From: Algorimicrobium sediminis
GTDB lineage: Bacteria > Bacteroidota > Bacteroidia > Flavobacteriales > Flavobacteriaceae
Assembly: GCF_042684585.1 (NCBI RefSeq)
Contig: NZ_JBHULS010000002.1
Coordinates: 558,001-622,000, forward strand
Direction of reading: 5' to 3'
Length of the DNA stretch: 64,000 nucleotides
The notes beneath the pieces were generated by a model, which had not been told where the DNA came from, searched no databases, and saw nothing but the letters and a program-made list of their open reading frames with translations. Made by a program: the position numbers and the translations under genes. Positions 8,787-17,789 of this stretch are shown in pieces. Position 1 is the first letter of the stretch. Each line of letters begins with the position of its first letter.

Positions 8787-10205
8787 ATGAAAATCAAAAA
8801 CATTTGTTGTATTGGTGCTGGTTATGTTGGAGGCCCTACTATGGCTGTAATTGCGCAGCAATGTCCGGATATAAACGTGGTGGTAGTAGATATTAACGAA
8901 GCGCGTATTGCTGCTTGGAATGATGCAGATTTAAATAATCTACCTATTTTCGAGCCAGGTTTAGATGCCATTGTTAAGGAAGCACGAAATAGAAATTTGT
9001 TTTTTTCAACAGATGTAGAAAAAGCCATTACCAACGCCGAAATGATTTTTATTTCTGTAAATACACCAACCAAAACCTATGGTAAAGGTAAAGGCATGGC
9101 AGCCGATTTAAAATATATCGAGTTATGTGCCCGTCAAATTGCTAAAGTGGCCAAACAGGATAAAATAATTGTTGAAAAATCGACATTGCCCGTACGTACG
9201 GCATCGGCCATAAAAAGTATTTTAGACAATTCAGGCAACAAGGCTTCTTTTCAAATATTATCGAACCCCGAGTTTCTAGCCGAGGGCACCGCTGTACAGG
9301 ATTTGTTACATCCAGATCGCGTGCTTATAGGTGGCGATACCTCACCAGAAGGCGAAAAAGCCATTCAAGCACTAGTGGATGTTTACGCGCAATGGGTGCC
9401 TAAAAACCGAATTTTAACTACCAATGTGTGGTCTTCAGAATTATCCAAACTAACCGCAAATGCCTTTCTTGCACAACGCGTTTCTTCCATTAATGCCATG
9501 TCCGAAATTTGCGAAAAAACAGGTGCCGATGTCAATGAGGTAGCCAAAGCTATTGGCATGGATACCCGCATTGGACCAAAATTTTTAAAAGCATCCGTAG
9601 GTTTTGGAGGGTCGTGCTTTCAAAAAGATATTTTAAACCTTGTTTATATTGCTAAATCCTACGGTTTAGATGAGGTTGCCAATTACTGGGAGCAGGTGGT
9701 GCTTATGAATAATCATCAAAAACAACGCTTTTCAGACCATATTGTAAAAACGCTATACAATACCGTTTCTGGCAAGAAAATAACGCTTCTGGGTTGGGCC
9801 TTTAAAAAGGATACAAACGACACGCGCGAGTCGGCAGCCATTCAAGTAGCCGATAATTTGTTAAGCGAGCAAGCTCATGTAGTTGTATACGATCCTAAAG
9901 TGGCTTCGGAGCGTATTTATGCAGATTTAGAATATTTAAATACCCGGTTGCCAGAGCAAAACAGACAACTTTTAACGGTTGAAAAGGACCCTTACAAAGC
10001 TTGTAAAAATGCGCACGCCATTGCTGTTTTAACCGAATGGGACGAATTTACAACTTATAACTGGCAAGCCATTTTTGACGCCATGGAAAAACCAGCATTT
10101 GTATTTGACGGTAGGGGTATTTTAAACCAACAAGAAATGGAAGATATAGGGTTTATTTACTATAAAATAGGAAGCCAACGGCCAAATTTTATGCAGTCTA
10201 ACTAA
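8787..10205 (+). CDS. ugd: UDP-glucose 6-dehydrogenase
   Basis: It oxidises UDP-glucose to UDP-glucuronate with two NAD+. The N-terminal Rossmann site is CCIGAGYVGGPT (residues 7-18), with the acidic residue D36 ending strand two. The catalytic cysteine is C277 in GFGGSCFQKD, and NPEFLAEGTA is at 160-169. At 472 residues, with GYVGGPT and the YGKGKG insert, it resembles the longer eukaryote-like class rather than the short bacterial class. UDP-glucuronate is the substrate of the decarboxylase encoded next at 10287, so the pair would supply UDP-xylose, with UDP-glucuronate also available. Cytoplasmic enzyme, 11 bases downstream of the rhamnosyltransferase-like gene. Confidence 0.93.
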   Translation: MKIKNICCIGAGYVGGPTMAVIAQQCPDINVVVVDINEARIAAWNDADLNNLPIFEPGLDAIVKEARNRNLFFSTDVEKAITNAEMIFISVNTPTKTYGKGKGMAADLKYIELCARQIAKVAKQDKIIVEKSTLPVRTASAIKSILDNSGNKASFQILSNPEFLAEGTAVQDLLHPDRVLIGGDTSPEGEKAIQALVDVYAQWVPKNRILTTNVWSSELSKLTANAFLAQRVSSINAMSEICEKTGADVNEVAKAIGMDTRIGPKFLKASVGFGGSCFQKDILNLVYIAKSYGLDEVANYWEQVVLMNNHQKQRFSDHIVKTLYNTVSGKKITLLGWAFKKDTNDTRESAAIQVADNLLSEQAHVVVYDPKVASERIYADLEYLNTRLPEQNRQLLTVEKDPYKACKNAHAIAVLTEWDEFTTYNWQAIFDAMEKPAFVFDGRGILNQQEMEDIGFIYYKIGSQRPNFMQSN

Positions 10206-10286
10206 TTAATAATAACTGGATATAATTACAACATTTGCTAGGTAGCATAAGGCTCTAGTAATTGGCTTTAAAGCATTAATTTATTT

Positions 10287-11273
10287 ATGAAAAAGGTATT
10301 AATAACAGGGGCAGCAGGTTTTTTAGGTTCGCATTTAAGCGACCGTTTTATTAAAGAGGGCTTTCAGGTTATCGGAATGGATAACTACATTACGGGCGAT
10401 AAAAAAAATATTGCGCATTTAATGGAGCATGAAAACTTCGAATTTATTGAACACGATGTAACGCAATTTGTAAAAATAGATGGACCTTTGGATTATATTT
10501 TACATTTTGCATCGCCGGCAAGCCCAATCGATTACCTAAAAATACCCATCCAAACGCTTAAGGTAGGCTCTTTAGGGACTCATAACTTATTGGGTTTGGC
10601 AAAGGCTAAAAAGGCTAGAATACTAATTGCCTCCACGTCCGAGGTTTATGGCGATCCGCTTGTACACCCACAAACCGAAAACTACTATGGTAATGTAAAT
10701 ACCATAGGACCACGTGGCGTTTATGACGAAGCCAAACGGTTTCAGGAATCGATAACTATGGCATACCACAGATTTCACGGTTTAGAAACCCGCATTGTGC
10801 GTATTTTTAATACCTACGGACCGCGAATGCGCCTAAATGATGGGCGTGTAATTCCAGCCTTTATGGGGCAAGCACTACGTGGCGAAGATTTAACGGTGTT
10901 TGGTACCGGTGCACAAACGCGTTCATTTTGTTATGTAGACGATCAGGTAGATGGTATTTTTAAATTACTTTTTAGTGACTACGCCTACCCCGTAAATATT
11001 GGTAACCCGCACGAAATAACTATCAAGGATTTTGCCGAAGAAATAATAAAACTAACCGGTACCAATCAAAAAATAGTTTACAAAGCTTTGCCAACAGACG
11101 ATCCGTTGCAAAGACAACCAGATATTTCGTTGGCAAAAAAACTATTAAACTGGACACCAAAGGTGGACCGGGCAGAGGGCATGGCCAAAACGTTTCAATA
11201 TTTTAAGCAGCTAACACCAGAGGAACTAAACAGAAGCGAGCACAAAGATTTTTCCAAGCATATTAAAGCATAA
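10287..11273 (+). CDS. uxs: UDP-glucuronate decarboxylase (UDP-xylose synthase)
   Basis: This is an extended short-chain dehydrogenase of 328 residues. The NAD site is GAAGFLGSHL (8-17) and the catalytic pair is Y146/K150 in GVYDEAKR. Segments SEVYGDP, RGVYDEAKRFQE and RIFNTYGPRM are characteristic of UXS enzymes, which oxidise, decarboxylate and re-reduce UDP-glucuronate to UDP-xylose. It follows ugd by 81 bases without an obvious terminator and is coupled to the next gene through TAATG. The enzyme suggests that xylose, or a sugar derived from the 4-keto pentose intermediate, is part of the polysaccharide. It lacks the N-terminal membrane anchor of eukaryotic UXS. Confidence 0.93.
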   Translation: MKKVLITGAAGFLGSHLSDRFIKEGFQVIGMDNYITGDKKNIAHLMEHENFEFIEHDVTQFVKIDGPLDYILHFASPASPIDYLKIPIQTLKVGSLGTHNLLGLAKAKKARILIASTSEVYGDPLVHPQTENYYGNVNTIGPRGVYDEAKRFQESITMAYHRFHGLETRIVRIFNTYGPRMRLNDGRVIPAFMGQALRGEDLTVFGTGAQTRSFCYVDDQVDGIFKLLFSDYAYPVNIGNPHEITIKDFAEEIIKLTGTNQKIVYKALPTDDPLQRQPDISLAKKLLNWTPKVDRAEGMAKTFQYFKQLTPEELNRSEHKDFSKHIKA

Positions 11274-12631
11274 TGAGTCAAATAAAACACGGTAGATATT
11301 CCATTTATATAAGGCCTATTTCATATGCATTCGATTTAGGTGTTATAAATATCTTGGCGGTGTTTTACTTTTTTCCTAACATTAACCCTATTCCTTTTAC
11401 CATTGTAACTACTTTGGGCTGGATTTTTATATCTGTAAAGTCTGGATTTTACGAGGTTTTTAGATACACAAAAGAGGTAACCATTATTTCATTGGCTTTT
11501 AAGCAAATGGTGCTGTTTGGGTTGTTTGTATTTGCTTTTTCTGGCTTTTATAGCGAACTAGATTTGGAACCTCGCACTATTTTAAAATACATTGGTGCCG
11601 TATTTTTAATTGTTACTGCATTTAAAATTACGTTTTATTATTTGTTGCAAAAATACCGAAGTGTTTTAGGAGGCAATTTCCGAACTACCGTTATTATTGG
11701 ACGGAATAAACAATCCGCCGATTTAGAAAAATTTTTCAATACCAGACCCGAATATGGCTATAAGCTAAAAAAAACCTTTAGTTTAAAAGATAAAAATGGT
11801 AGCACGCTAGAAGCCTGTTTTAAGTTTCTTAAAGAAGAAGCTATCGAAGAGCTGTACTGCTCCGTATCTGAACTTACCAATTCGGAAATGAGTCGGGTTA
11901 TCGATTTTGCCGATAACAATTTAATTGTACTAAAGTTTATTCCAGATAATAAGGATATTTATGCCAAAAAATTGCGCTATGAATACTACGATTATATTCC
12001 GGTTTTATCTCTTCGAAATATCGCTCTGGACGATCCCGCAAATTTATTTGTAAAGCGCTTTTTCGATATTGTTTTTTCTGCTTGTGTTATTCTTTTCATC
12101 TTATCCTGGTTAACACCCATTATTGCTATCCTTATTAAATTAGAATCCAAAGGTCCTGTGTTTTTTAAACAAACCAGAAATGGGTTTAATTACCAAGAGT
12201 TTAATTGTTATAAATTCCGCTCCATGATGCCTAATAAGGACGCACATTTGTATCAAGCTACACGGGACGACCAGCGCATAACTAAAATAGGTAGGTTTAT
12301 ACGCAAAACCAGCATTGACGAATTGCCTCAATTTTATAATGTGTTTTTTGGCGATATGTCTGTAGTAGGGCCCAGACCACACATGGTAAGCCATACAAAT
12401 ATGTATGCCAAGCGTATAGATAAGTTTATGGTACGCCATTTTGTAAAGCCAGGAATAACAGGTTTGGCTCAAATTAGTGGGTTCCGCGGCGAAGTAGAAA
12501 CCGATAAGGACATTATTGGCCGTGTTAAATTCGACATATTTTATATTGAAAACTGGTCGCTTCTATTAGATTTAAAAATCATTATTAAAACCTTTTTAAA
12601 CGCCATTAAAGGCGAAGAAAAAGCCTATTAA
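11273..12631 (+). CDS. Undecaprenyl-phosphate sugar phosphotransferase (WcaJ/PglC-type initiator)
   Basis: This 452-residue membrane enzyme should start the repeat unit by moving a sugar-1-phosphate from a UDP-sugar to undecaprenyl phosphate. N-terminal helices (to about 125) precede a CoA-binding-like Rossmann region (about 138-225). Then comes the catalytic bacterial sugar transferase domain: KRFFDI at 261-266, a re-entrant hydrophobic segment, KFRSM at 314-318, SIDELPQ at 347-353 and VGPRP at 365-369. This is the polyisoprenyl-phosphate hexose-1-phosphate transferase layout. It is the last + strand gene of the locus and overlaps the convergent glycosyltransferase by 4 bases. The sugar (glucose, galactose or an N-acetylated sugar) is not readable. 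Confidence 0.88.
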   Translation: MSQIKHGRYSIYIRPISYAFDLGVINILAVFYFFPNINPIPFTIVTTLGWIFISVKSGFYEVFRYTKEVTIISLAFKQMVLFGLFVFAFSGFYSELDLEPRTILKYIGAVFLIVTAFKITFYYLLQKYRSVLGGNFRTTVIIGRNKQSADLEKFFNTRPEYGYKLKKTFSLKDKNGSTLEACFKFLKEEAIEELYCSVSELTNSEMSRVIDFADNNLIVLKFIPDNKDIYAKKLRYEYYDYIPVLSLRNIALDDPANLFVKRFFDIVFSACVILFILSWLTPIIAILIKLESKGPVFFKQTRNGFNYQEFNCYKFRSMMPNKDAHLYQATRDDQRITKIGRFIRKTSIDELPQFYNVFFGDMSVVGPRPHMVSHTNMYAKRIDKFMVRHFVKPGITGLAQISGFRGEVETDKDIIGRVKFDIFYIENWSLLLDLKIIIKTFLNAIKGEEKAY

Positions 12632-13794
12632 AGCAATTTTTTCAGCTGTGAGAGTTGCTTGTTAAAGTCGAAATTTTTTTGAGCCGTTTGTTGTATAATA
12701 AGACGGTTTTTACTGTCTATTCCCGCTGTTGTTAGCGTTTTAATGGTTTGGTTTAATGCCTGATAATTTCCAGCTTCAACAACCCATCCTAATTCGTACT
12801 GTTTAATGAGCGTTTCACCTTCGCCTCCACCAAAATAAAGCATAGGAATTCCTAGCCTGGCGTATTCAAATATTTTGGATGGTACTGAACCATAAATTCT
12901 ATTTAGTAACGGAATAATGGTAACATCATAACGGCCTAACACTTGGTGTAGCGCGTTCCTGGACACTTCGCCATGGTACACGATGGGTAATTGGGGGTTG
13001 CTATTAATAAACTGAACGATGCTTTCTTTTTCTGCACCTGCCCCATAAATATGAAACACTATATGCGTGTAATCCAAACTGGTACAGAGTTTATAAATAC
13101 CTTGTGCAACACCCAAGAGGCCGGCATAAACCAGCGTAATTTTGTTAGCATTTTTTGAGGAATCTAATAAAATGGGCGGCTTAAAGTTGGGGTAATTTCG
13201 GTATAAGAAGGTTTTTTTTTCTGGAAACATACCACGTATATGCGCAATAATTTCGTGGCTTTGTCCCAATAGTAAATCGGCTTGGTTGTAATTAAATCGC
13301 TCTATTTTTTCCAAAATTTTATAACTAAAATTCTTTTTAAAAGCGCCTAATTCTAAACCCGCCATAGGCCATAAGTCGCTTACATTTAAAATAAGTTTTC
13401 TTTTTTTGCGTCTTAAGCACAACATGCAAGTAAACGCAACTACCAGTGGGGGCGATTGCACGATAACAGTATCCGGAATTTTATGCCAAATAAAAAACCA
13501 AATTAAACTTAAACTATAGGATATCATGGCCCACAAGCGTAGTAACTTGTTTTTAGAATTGCTAGCGTACAACCATAACCGGTGTACTGTGACATTCTGT
13601 TCTAGAACCGTTTGTTTTAATTTACCGCTGTAGGCCTTAAAAATACTTCCTTTTGGGTAATTGGGCATGGGCGTAACTACAGATACCCTAAAATGGTGTT
13701 TTTGTAATCCCGTTGCCAATTCAAATATACGGTTGGCAGCAGCGCCGCTTTCTGGCGGGTAGTAACTAGTAATAATTAAAATACTTTTGGCCAT
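12628..13794 (-). CDS. Glycosyltransferase family 4 (WbuB-like)
   Basis: This 388-residue GT-B enzyme opens with ILIITSYYPPESGAAANRI, has NVSDLWPMAGLELGAF near residue 138, and a donor-site motif SVPSKIFEYARLGIPMLYF near residue 305, where the E of FEYA is the usual acidic ligand. This pattern matches WbuB-like glycosyltransferases (L-FucNAc transferases in E. coli O-antigen loci). It is transcribed leftwards from the same unit as the CapK-like gene, whose TAA shares a base with this ATG. Its 3' end overlaps that of the + strand initiator gene. Sugar specificity is unknown. Confidence 0.8.
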   Translation of the reverse strand: MAKSILIITSYYPPESGAAANRIFELATGLQKHHFRVSVVTPMPNYPKGSIFKAYSGKLKQTVLEQNVTVHRLWLYASNSKNKLLRLWAMISYSLSLIWFFIWHKIPDTVIVQSPPLVVAFTCMLCLRRKKRKLILNVSDLWPMAGLELGAFKKNFSYKILEKIERFNYNQADLLLGQSHEIIAHIRGMFPEKKTFLYRNYPNFKPPILLDSSKNANKITLVYAGLLGVAQGIYKLCTSLDYTHIVFHIYGAGAEKESIVQFINSNPQLPIVYHGEVSRNALHQVLGRYDVTIIPLLNRIYGSVPSKIFEYARLGIPMLYFGGGEGETLIKQYELGWVVEAGNYQALNQTIKTLTTAGIDSKNRLIIQQTAQKNFDFNKQLSQLKKLL

Positions 13795-15110
13795 TAGGGT
13801 TGCTTTACAACAGAGGAAAACTGTTTTAATTTACCACTTTTACTTCTCTTTAAGTTGGTGGTGCGTTCAAAAATAAAGGTTAAATTAGGTTCTAAATAAC
13901 GCGTCATTTCGGTAATAACTTCTTGTTGTTTAGCATGGGTTAAACTGCTTGCACTAACATAGGTTATTTTAAAGGTGTTAGGCTCCAATTGTTGAATGGT
14001 AAATTCGCGTACCAAGCCCTCATTTTCAATAATTTGTTTGGTTATATAATAAAAGGTTAAGCCGGGAGCTATTTTACCGCTGGGTAACATGGCAAAATCT
14101 GTGCAGCGCCCTGTTAGCTTTTTAAGTATGGGTTTTTGTAAAGTACTATTTTCCGTAAGGCTTCCAATATCACCAATATCGTATCGAATAAACGGATGTG
14201 CTTTATTGTACAAAGAAGTAATAACTATGCGGCCTTCTTGGCCCAATGGTACTATTTTGTTTTGTTCATCTACAATTTCAACAAACAACGTTTCACTGGT
14301 TATTTGCCACTGGTTTTGGGTATTTTCAAAAGCAATGATGTCCAATTCCGATGCACCATATTCGTTTACAACAGGAACACCAAACTGTTTTTCCATAAGT
14401 TTTTTATCGCTATCAAAAAGCATTTCGGAAGTTACAATGCATACCTTTAGTGTAGGACATATTATTTTTAAAACTAGATTCTTCTGCTCCAAATACTTGG
14501 CAAACTGTACAATAGTACTGGTATAGCCGTTTATATACTGAAATGCGGTAGACTTAAATTTTTCTAAATAAGCCTCCAGAGCCGCGGCACTTAAATTAAA
14601 AACAGGAAACCGATACCGGTTGCTTAAAACGTCTTTAAGGCGCTCTTTATAATAATCTTTGGTGTTTAGTGGAATGCCATAAAACCGGGCTTGTTTGGAA
14701 TTGTTAAAGTTTAAACCATACCAAGAAAATCGGTTTTTTATAACAGCCCAAGTAAGGGCGTGGCAGAAATAATCTTTCGCAAAAATAAAAGGTTCGCCAG
14801 AAGCACCGGAGGTTTTATTAATATAAACTTGGTTTTTACTGTAGTTTCTAGATAAACGTTTTGCCAACGGCTGTTGTAAGTCTTGCTTGGTAATAATGGG
14901 TATTTGGCTCCAACTTTCCGGGTTAATGTTTTTTACAAAATCCTGATAAAATGGATTGTTTGCCATATGGTAGGCAACAATATCTGTTTTTTTCTCTGCT
15001 ACATAGGCTTTAAACGCATCGGCTTTTAGGTTTTGTACAACCATTAAATGTTTTTCGGCTAGCTTTATGGGGAATCCGTTAAGTTTTAATGAAAAATCGA
15101 ATAAGTTCAA
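13794..15110 (-). CDS. CapK/PaaK-family adenylate-forming protein
   Basis: This 438-residue protein of the phenylacetate-CoA ligase-like family is often called CapK when found in capsule loci. The AMP-binding P-loop is NKTSGASGEP (98-107), NEYGASELD is the adenine-pocket motif near 248, and RYDIGDIG near 316 supplies the ribose-binding aspartate. A C-terminal mini-domain ends in KRSKSGKLKQF with the lysine expected of adenylating enzymes. In polysaccharide loci these proteins are thought to activate an acyl or amino-acid substituent for glycan decoration, and their substrates are rarely known. The start is a TTG at 15110; no ATG lies close upstream in frame. It is the first gene of the leftward pair. 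Confidence 0.75.
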   Translation of the reverse strand: MNLFDFSLKLNGFPIKLAEKHLMVVQNLKADAFKAYVAEKKTDIVAYHMANNPFYQDFVKNINPESWSQIPIITKQDLQQPLAKRLSRNYSKNQVYINKTSGASGEPFIFAKDYFCHALTWAVIKNRFSWYGLNFNNSKQARFYGIPLNTKDYYKERLKDVLSNRYRFPVFNLSAAALEAYLEKFKSTAFQYINGYTSTIVQFAKYLEQKNLVLKIICPTLKVCIVTSEMLFDSDKKLMEKQFGVPVVNEYGASELDIIAFENTQNQWQITSETLFVEIVDEQNKIVPLGQEGRIVITSLYNKAHPFIRYDIGDIGSLTENSTLQKPILKKLTGRCTDFAMLPSGKIAPGLTFYYITKQIIENEGLVREFTIQQLEPNTFKITYVSASSLTHAKQQEVITEMTRYLEPNLTFIFERTTNLKRSKSGKLKQFSSVVKQP

Positions 15111-15137
15111 ACCAAATGGCGTTTATATGTTTTTGTA

Positions 15138-15172
15138 AAATAATTGCTTTTTAAGTTTAAAAGCAATTATTT
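15138..15172. repeat. 14-bp inverted repeat over the purD promoter
   Basis: Two perfect 14-base arms (15138-15151 and 15159-15172, AAATAATTGCTTTT and its complement) are separated by 7 bases. They lie between the divergent capK-like gene and purD and cover the -33 and part of the -7 element of the purD promoter. No T-tract follows the right arm directly, so an operator is more likely than a terminator. Confidence 0.6.
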
Positions 15173-15175
15173 TTG
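15144..15175 (+). promoter_or_regulatory. purD promoter, TTG-N21-TATTTTTG
   Basis: A TTG at 15144-15146 and TATTTTTG at 15168-15175 are 21 bases apart, which fits the Bacteroidota consensus TTG-N17-23-TAnnTTTG. Transcription would begin near 15181, leaving a short leader before the purD ATG at 15208. Confidence 0.65.
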
Positions 15176-15207
15176 CAGCAAACAGCAACAACTACAATAC
15201 AAAAAAT

Positions 15208-16479
15208 ATGAATATTTTAATACTAGGATCTGGCGGCAGAGAACATACATTTGCATGGAAAATAAAACAAAGCCCGTTGTGTAACACACTTTTTGTAGCG
15301 CCGGGTAATTCCGGAACGGCAGCCATTGCAAACAATGTGCCCGTAAGTGTAACAGACTTTAAGGCCATAAAAGAACTGGTGTTGGATAAACATATTACTA
15401 TGGTAGTAGTGGGCCCTGAAGATCCGCTGGTACAAGGTATTCACGATTTCTTTTTACAGGACGCGGCTCTAAAACATGTAGTGGTAATTGGTCCGCAAAA
15501 AGCTGCCGCCCAGTTGGAGGGTAGTAAAGCATTTGCCAAACAATTTATGATGCGCCATAACATACCTACCGCTGCTTACCAGAGTTTTAATGCCGAAACA
15601 GTGGAAGCTGGTTGTGCCTTTTTAGAAACCTTAAAACCACCTTATGTTTTAAAAGCAGATGGTTTGGCGGCCGGAAAGGGCGTGCTTATACTTAATGAGT
15701 TAGAAGCGGCTAAAACCGAACTAAAAAATATGTTGTTAAATTCTAAATTTGGCAGCGCAGGAACAACCGTAGTTATTGAAGAATTTTTAGACGGTATTGA
15801 ATTAAGTTGTTTTGTGTTAACAGACGGTAAAAACTATAAAATATTACCAACTGCCAAAGACTATAAGCGTATTGGAGAAGGCGATACAGGTTTAAATACG
15901 GGTGGTATGGGAGCCGTTTCGCCTGTGCCTTTTGCCACAGCAGAATTTTTAAATAAAATTGAAGAGCAGGTTGTAAAACCAACAATTAGCGGACTTCAAA
16001 AAGACAATTTACCCTACAAAGGATTTGTGTTTATTGGCTTAATAAAGGTAGGCAATAGCCCTAAAGTTATTGAATACAATGTGCGTATGGGCGATCCAGA
16101 AACCGAGGTGGTTTTACCCCGTTTAAAAAACGATTTGGTTCAGATATTTCAGGCAATGGCTACTGAAACACTAGATGCTATTGATATTGAAATTGATAAG
16201 CGCGCCGCTACAACTGTAATGTTGGTGTCTGGGGGTTATCCAGAGGCTTACCAAAAGGGGAAGGAAATAAGCGGATTAGAAACCATAACCGATTCGCTAG
16301 TATTTCACGCAGGTGCCATACTTGAAAATGAAAAGGTAATTACATCGGGGGGAAGGGTTATGGCCGTTACTAGCTATGGCAATACGTACCAAGAGGCACT
16401 AAAAAAATCGTATCAAAACATAGATAAGCTATATTTTGATACGATGTATTATAGAAAAGATATTGGATTCGATTTATAG
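15208..16479 (+). CDS. purD: Phosphoribosylamine--glycine ligase (GARS)
   Basis: This is the second enzyme of de novo purine synthesis, joining glycine to phosphoribosylamine with ATP. Its 423 residues match single-domain GARS. Recognisable parts are the N-terminal GSGGREHTFAWKI, the GPEDPLVQGI segment, the ATP-grasp region with KADGLAAGKGV, TGGMGAVSPVP, and EYNVRMGDPETE near 290-302, which carries metal and substrate ligands. It has its own promoter and stands apart from other pur genes. Its 3' end overlaps the convergent DUF6341 gene by 6 bases. Cytoplasmic. Confidence 0.96.
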   Translation: MNILILGSGGREHTFAWKIKQSPLCNTLFVAPGNSGTAAIANNVPVSVTDFKAIKELVLDKHITMVVVGPEDPLVQGIHDFFLQDAALKHVVVIGPQKAAAQLEGSKAFAKQFMMRHNIPTAAYQSFNAETVEAGCAFLETLKPPYVLKADGLAAGKGVLILNELEAAKTELKNMLLNSKFGSAGTTVVIEEFLDGIELSCFVLTDGKNYKILPTAKDYKRIGEGDTGLNTGGMGAVSPVPFATAEFLNKIEEQVVKPTISGLQKDNLPYKGFVFIGLIKVGNSPKVIEYNVRMGDPETEVVLPRLKNDLVQIFQAMATETLDAIDIEIDKRAATTVMLVSGGYPEAYQKGKEISGLETITDSLVFHAGAILENEKVITSGGRVMAVTSYGNTYQEALKKSYQNIDKLYFDTMYYRKDIGFDL

Positions 16480-16701
16480 ATAACTGTGCGAGGTAATGCT
16501 TTTATCTTCCTCGTTGTTGTCGTTAAACTTCTTTAGTTGAATCATCCAGTAAACAAATGCTACGGCTCCAATTATCATAAAAAGCCAATTTACGGCATTG
16601 GCTGCAAACCAATTTTCTAACTCTAAAACAGCAAAAGCATCAAAAGGAGCAAATAATACATTTACAAATAAGTCCTCGATGGCATAAAAGAAATCTGTCA
16701 T
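16474..16701 (-). CDS. Small membrane protein, DUF6341-like
   Basis: This 75-residue protein has one clear membrane segment (about 37-54, AVNWLFMIIGAVAFVYWMI) and an acidic tail (NDNNEEDKS). The sequence, and its place between purD and a DUF6427 gene, fit the flavobacterial DUF6341 family, of unknown function. Relatives are sometimes labelled uroporphyrinogen decarboxylase in databases, which this short membrane protein cannot be. A TAATTTTG sequence on the minus strand at 16764-16771 could be its -7 element. Confidence 0.65.
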   Translation of the reverse strand: MTDFFYAIEDLFVNVLFAPFDAFAVLELENWFAANAVNWLFMIIGAVAFVYWMIQLKKFNDNNEEDKSITSHSYL

Positions 16702-16865
16702 GATATAAATTTTTAAAGCTCAAAATTATGAGCGTTGAATGTCTGTATAAACTTCTGTAAAGGCAAAATTACATCTTTTTCAAAAGAAATGTAAATTATT
16801 TGTTGAGAATATTAGTAATTTACCCAATTTACTTAACGTCCAAATATTTTAGTGCGTCCAAAATA

Positions 16866-17789
16866 ATGATTTCAAAGTTTTTTAAAAAATCCACACCCGT
16901 ACATTTTGTGCTTGTATTACTTGGTTTGTTTGTGGGTTTCGGCATTGCCAATTATCGCTTAAGTTCTGAAGTTTCTATTTTATGGGCAGTTCAAAAACTA
17001 GGAATCTTTATTATTTGTTTCGCTGCGTTATTTGTTTTCGAGTTCTTTTCAAGCAAAAACAAACTCACACAAAAAAACAGTTACAACCTCCTGTTTTATG
17101 GCTTGTTTATGCTGTTAATGTTGCAAACATTAACACATACAAAATTAATTGTGGCGCATTTTTTCATCTTACTAGCTTTACGGCGCTTGGTTAGCTTGCG
17201 CTCGCAAAAAGATGTTAAGAAAAAAATATTAGATGCTGCCATTTGGATAAGTTTGGCTAGCTTGTTTTATTTTTGGAGCATCTTATTTTTTGTAATACTC
17301 TACGCAGCGCTTGTGTTGTATGTTATAAACGGCACAAAAAATTGGCTTATTCCGGTTGTAGGGGCTTTATCTGTGGGCTTAATTGGTTGCACGGTTTTAA
17401 TACTTTTGGGTATTCCTGTTTTGTATTTTATACAGCAAATTAATACCAGCATTAGTTTGGATTTTAGTGCTTTAAATACGCGGCAGATTATTATTGGAGC
17501 TACTTGTTACTTGTCGTATTTTGTTTGGGCTTCGGTTTATTACCTATTTAATATTAAAAACAAAGCCAAAAATTACAGGCCCTCCTACATGCTTATTTTA
17601 TTAACGGCCATTATTGGTTTGCTAATTATTGGTATTGCGCCAGAAAAAACGGGCGCCGAGTTTATTTTTTTGGTGGGTCCGTTGGCACTTATTGTAACAA
17701 ACTATGTAGAACATATTTCGGAAAAATGGTTTCGCGAAATTTTAATTTGGCTGCTTATTGTAGCTACAGGTTTTGGTCTAATTTTGTAG
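16866..17789 (+). CDS. Polytopic membrane protein, DUF6427-like
   Basis: This protein of about 307 residues from the ATG at 16866 has eight to ten hydrophobic segments. It opens with MISKFFKKSTPVHFVLV and continues with short loops and few charges. It fits the DUF6427 family of Flavobacteriaceae, which is regularly found beside upp and DUF6341; its function is unknown. The frame also stays open to a TTG at 16800, but that would put 22 extra residues before a normal membrane-protein start, so the ATG is preferred. Its 3' end overlaps upp by 12 bases, tail to tail. Confidence 0.65.
   Translation: MISKFFKKSTPVHFVLVLLGLFVGFGIANYRLSSEVSILWAVQKLGIFIICFAALFVFEFFSSKNKLTQKNSYNLLFYGLFMLLMLQTLTHTKLIVAHFFILLALRRLVSLRSQKDVKKKILDAAIWISLASLFYFWSILFFVILYAALVLYVINGTKNWLIPVVGALSVGLIGCTVLILLGIPVLYFIQQINTSISLDFSALNTRQIIIGATCYLSYFVWASVYYLFNIKNKAKNYRPSYMLILLTAIIGLLIIGIAPEKTGAEFIFLVGPLALIVTNYVEHISEKWFREILIWLLIVATGFGLIL

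Noticed and set aside
14089..14526. 145-codon + strand ORF opposite the capK-like gene
   Set aside because: It lies entirely inside a well-supported gene with intact motifs on the minus strand and has no recognisable product; a shadow frame.
16474..16701. Uroporphyrinogen decarboxylase label sometimes given to this small protein
   Set aside because: It is 75 residues with one membrane helix and none of the HemE motifs; the real hemE is at 59651.
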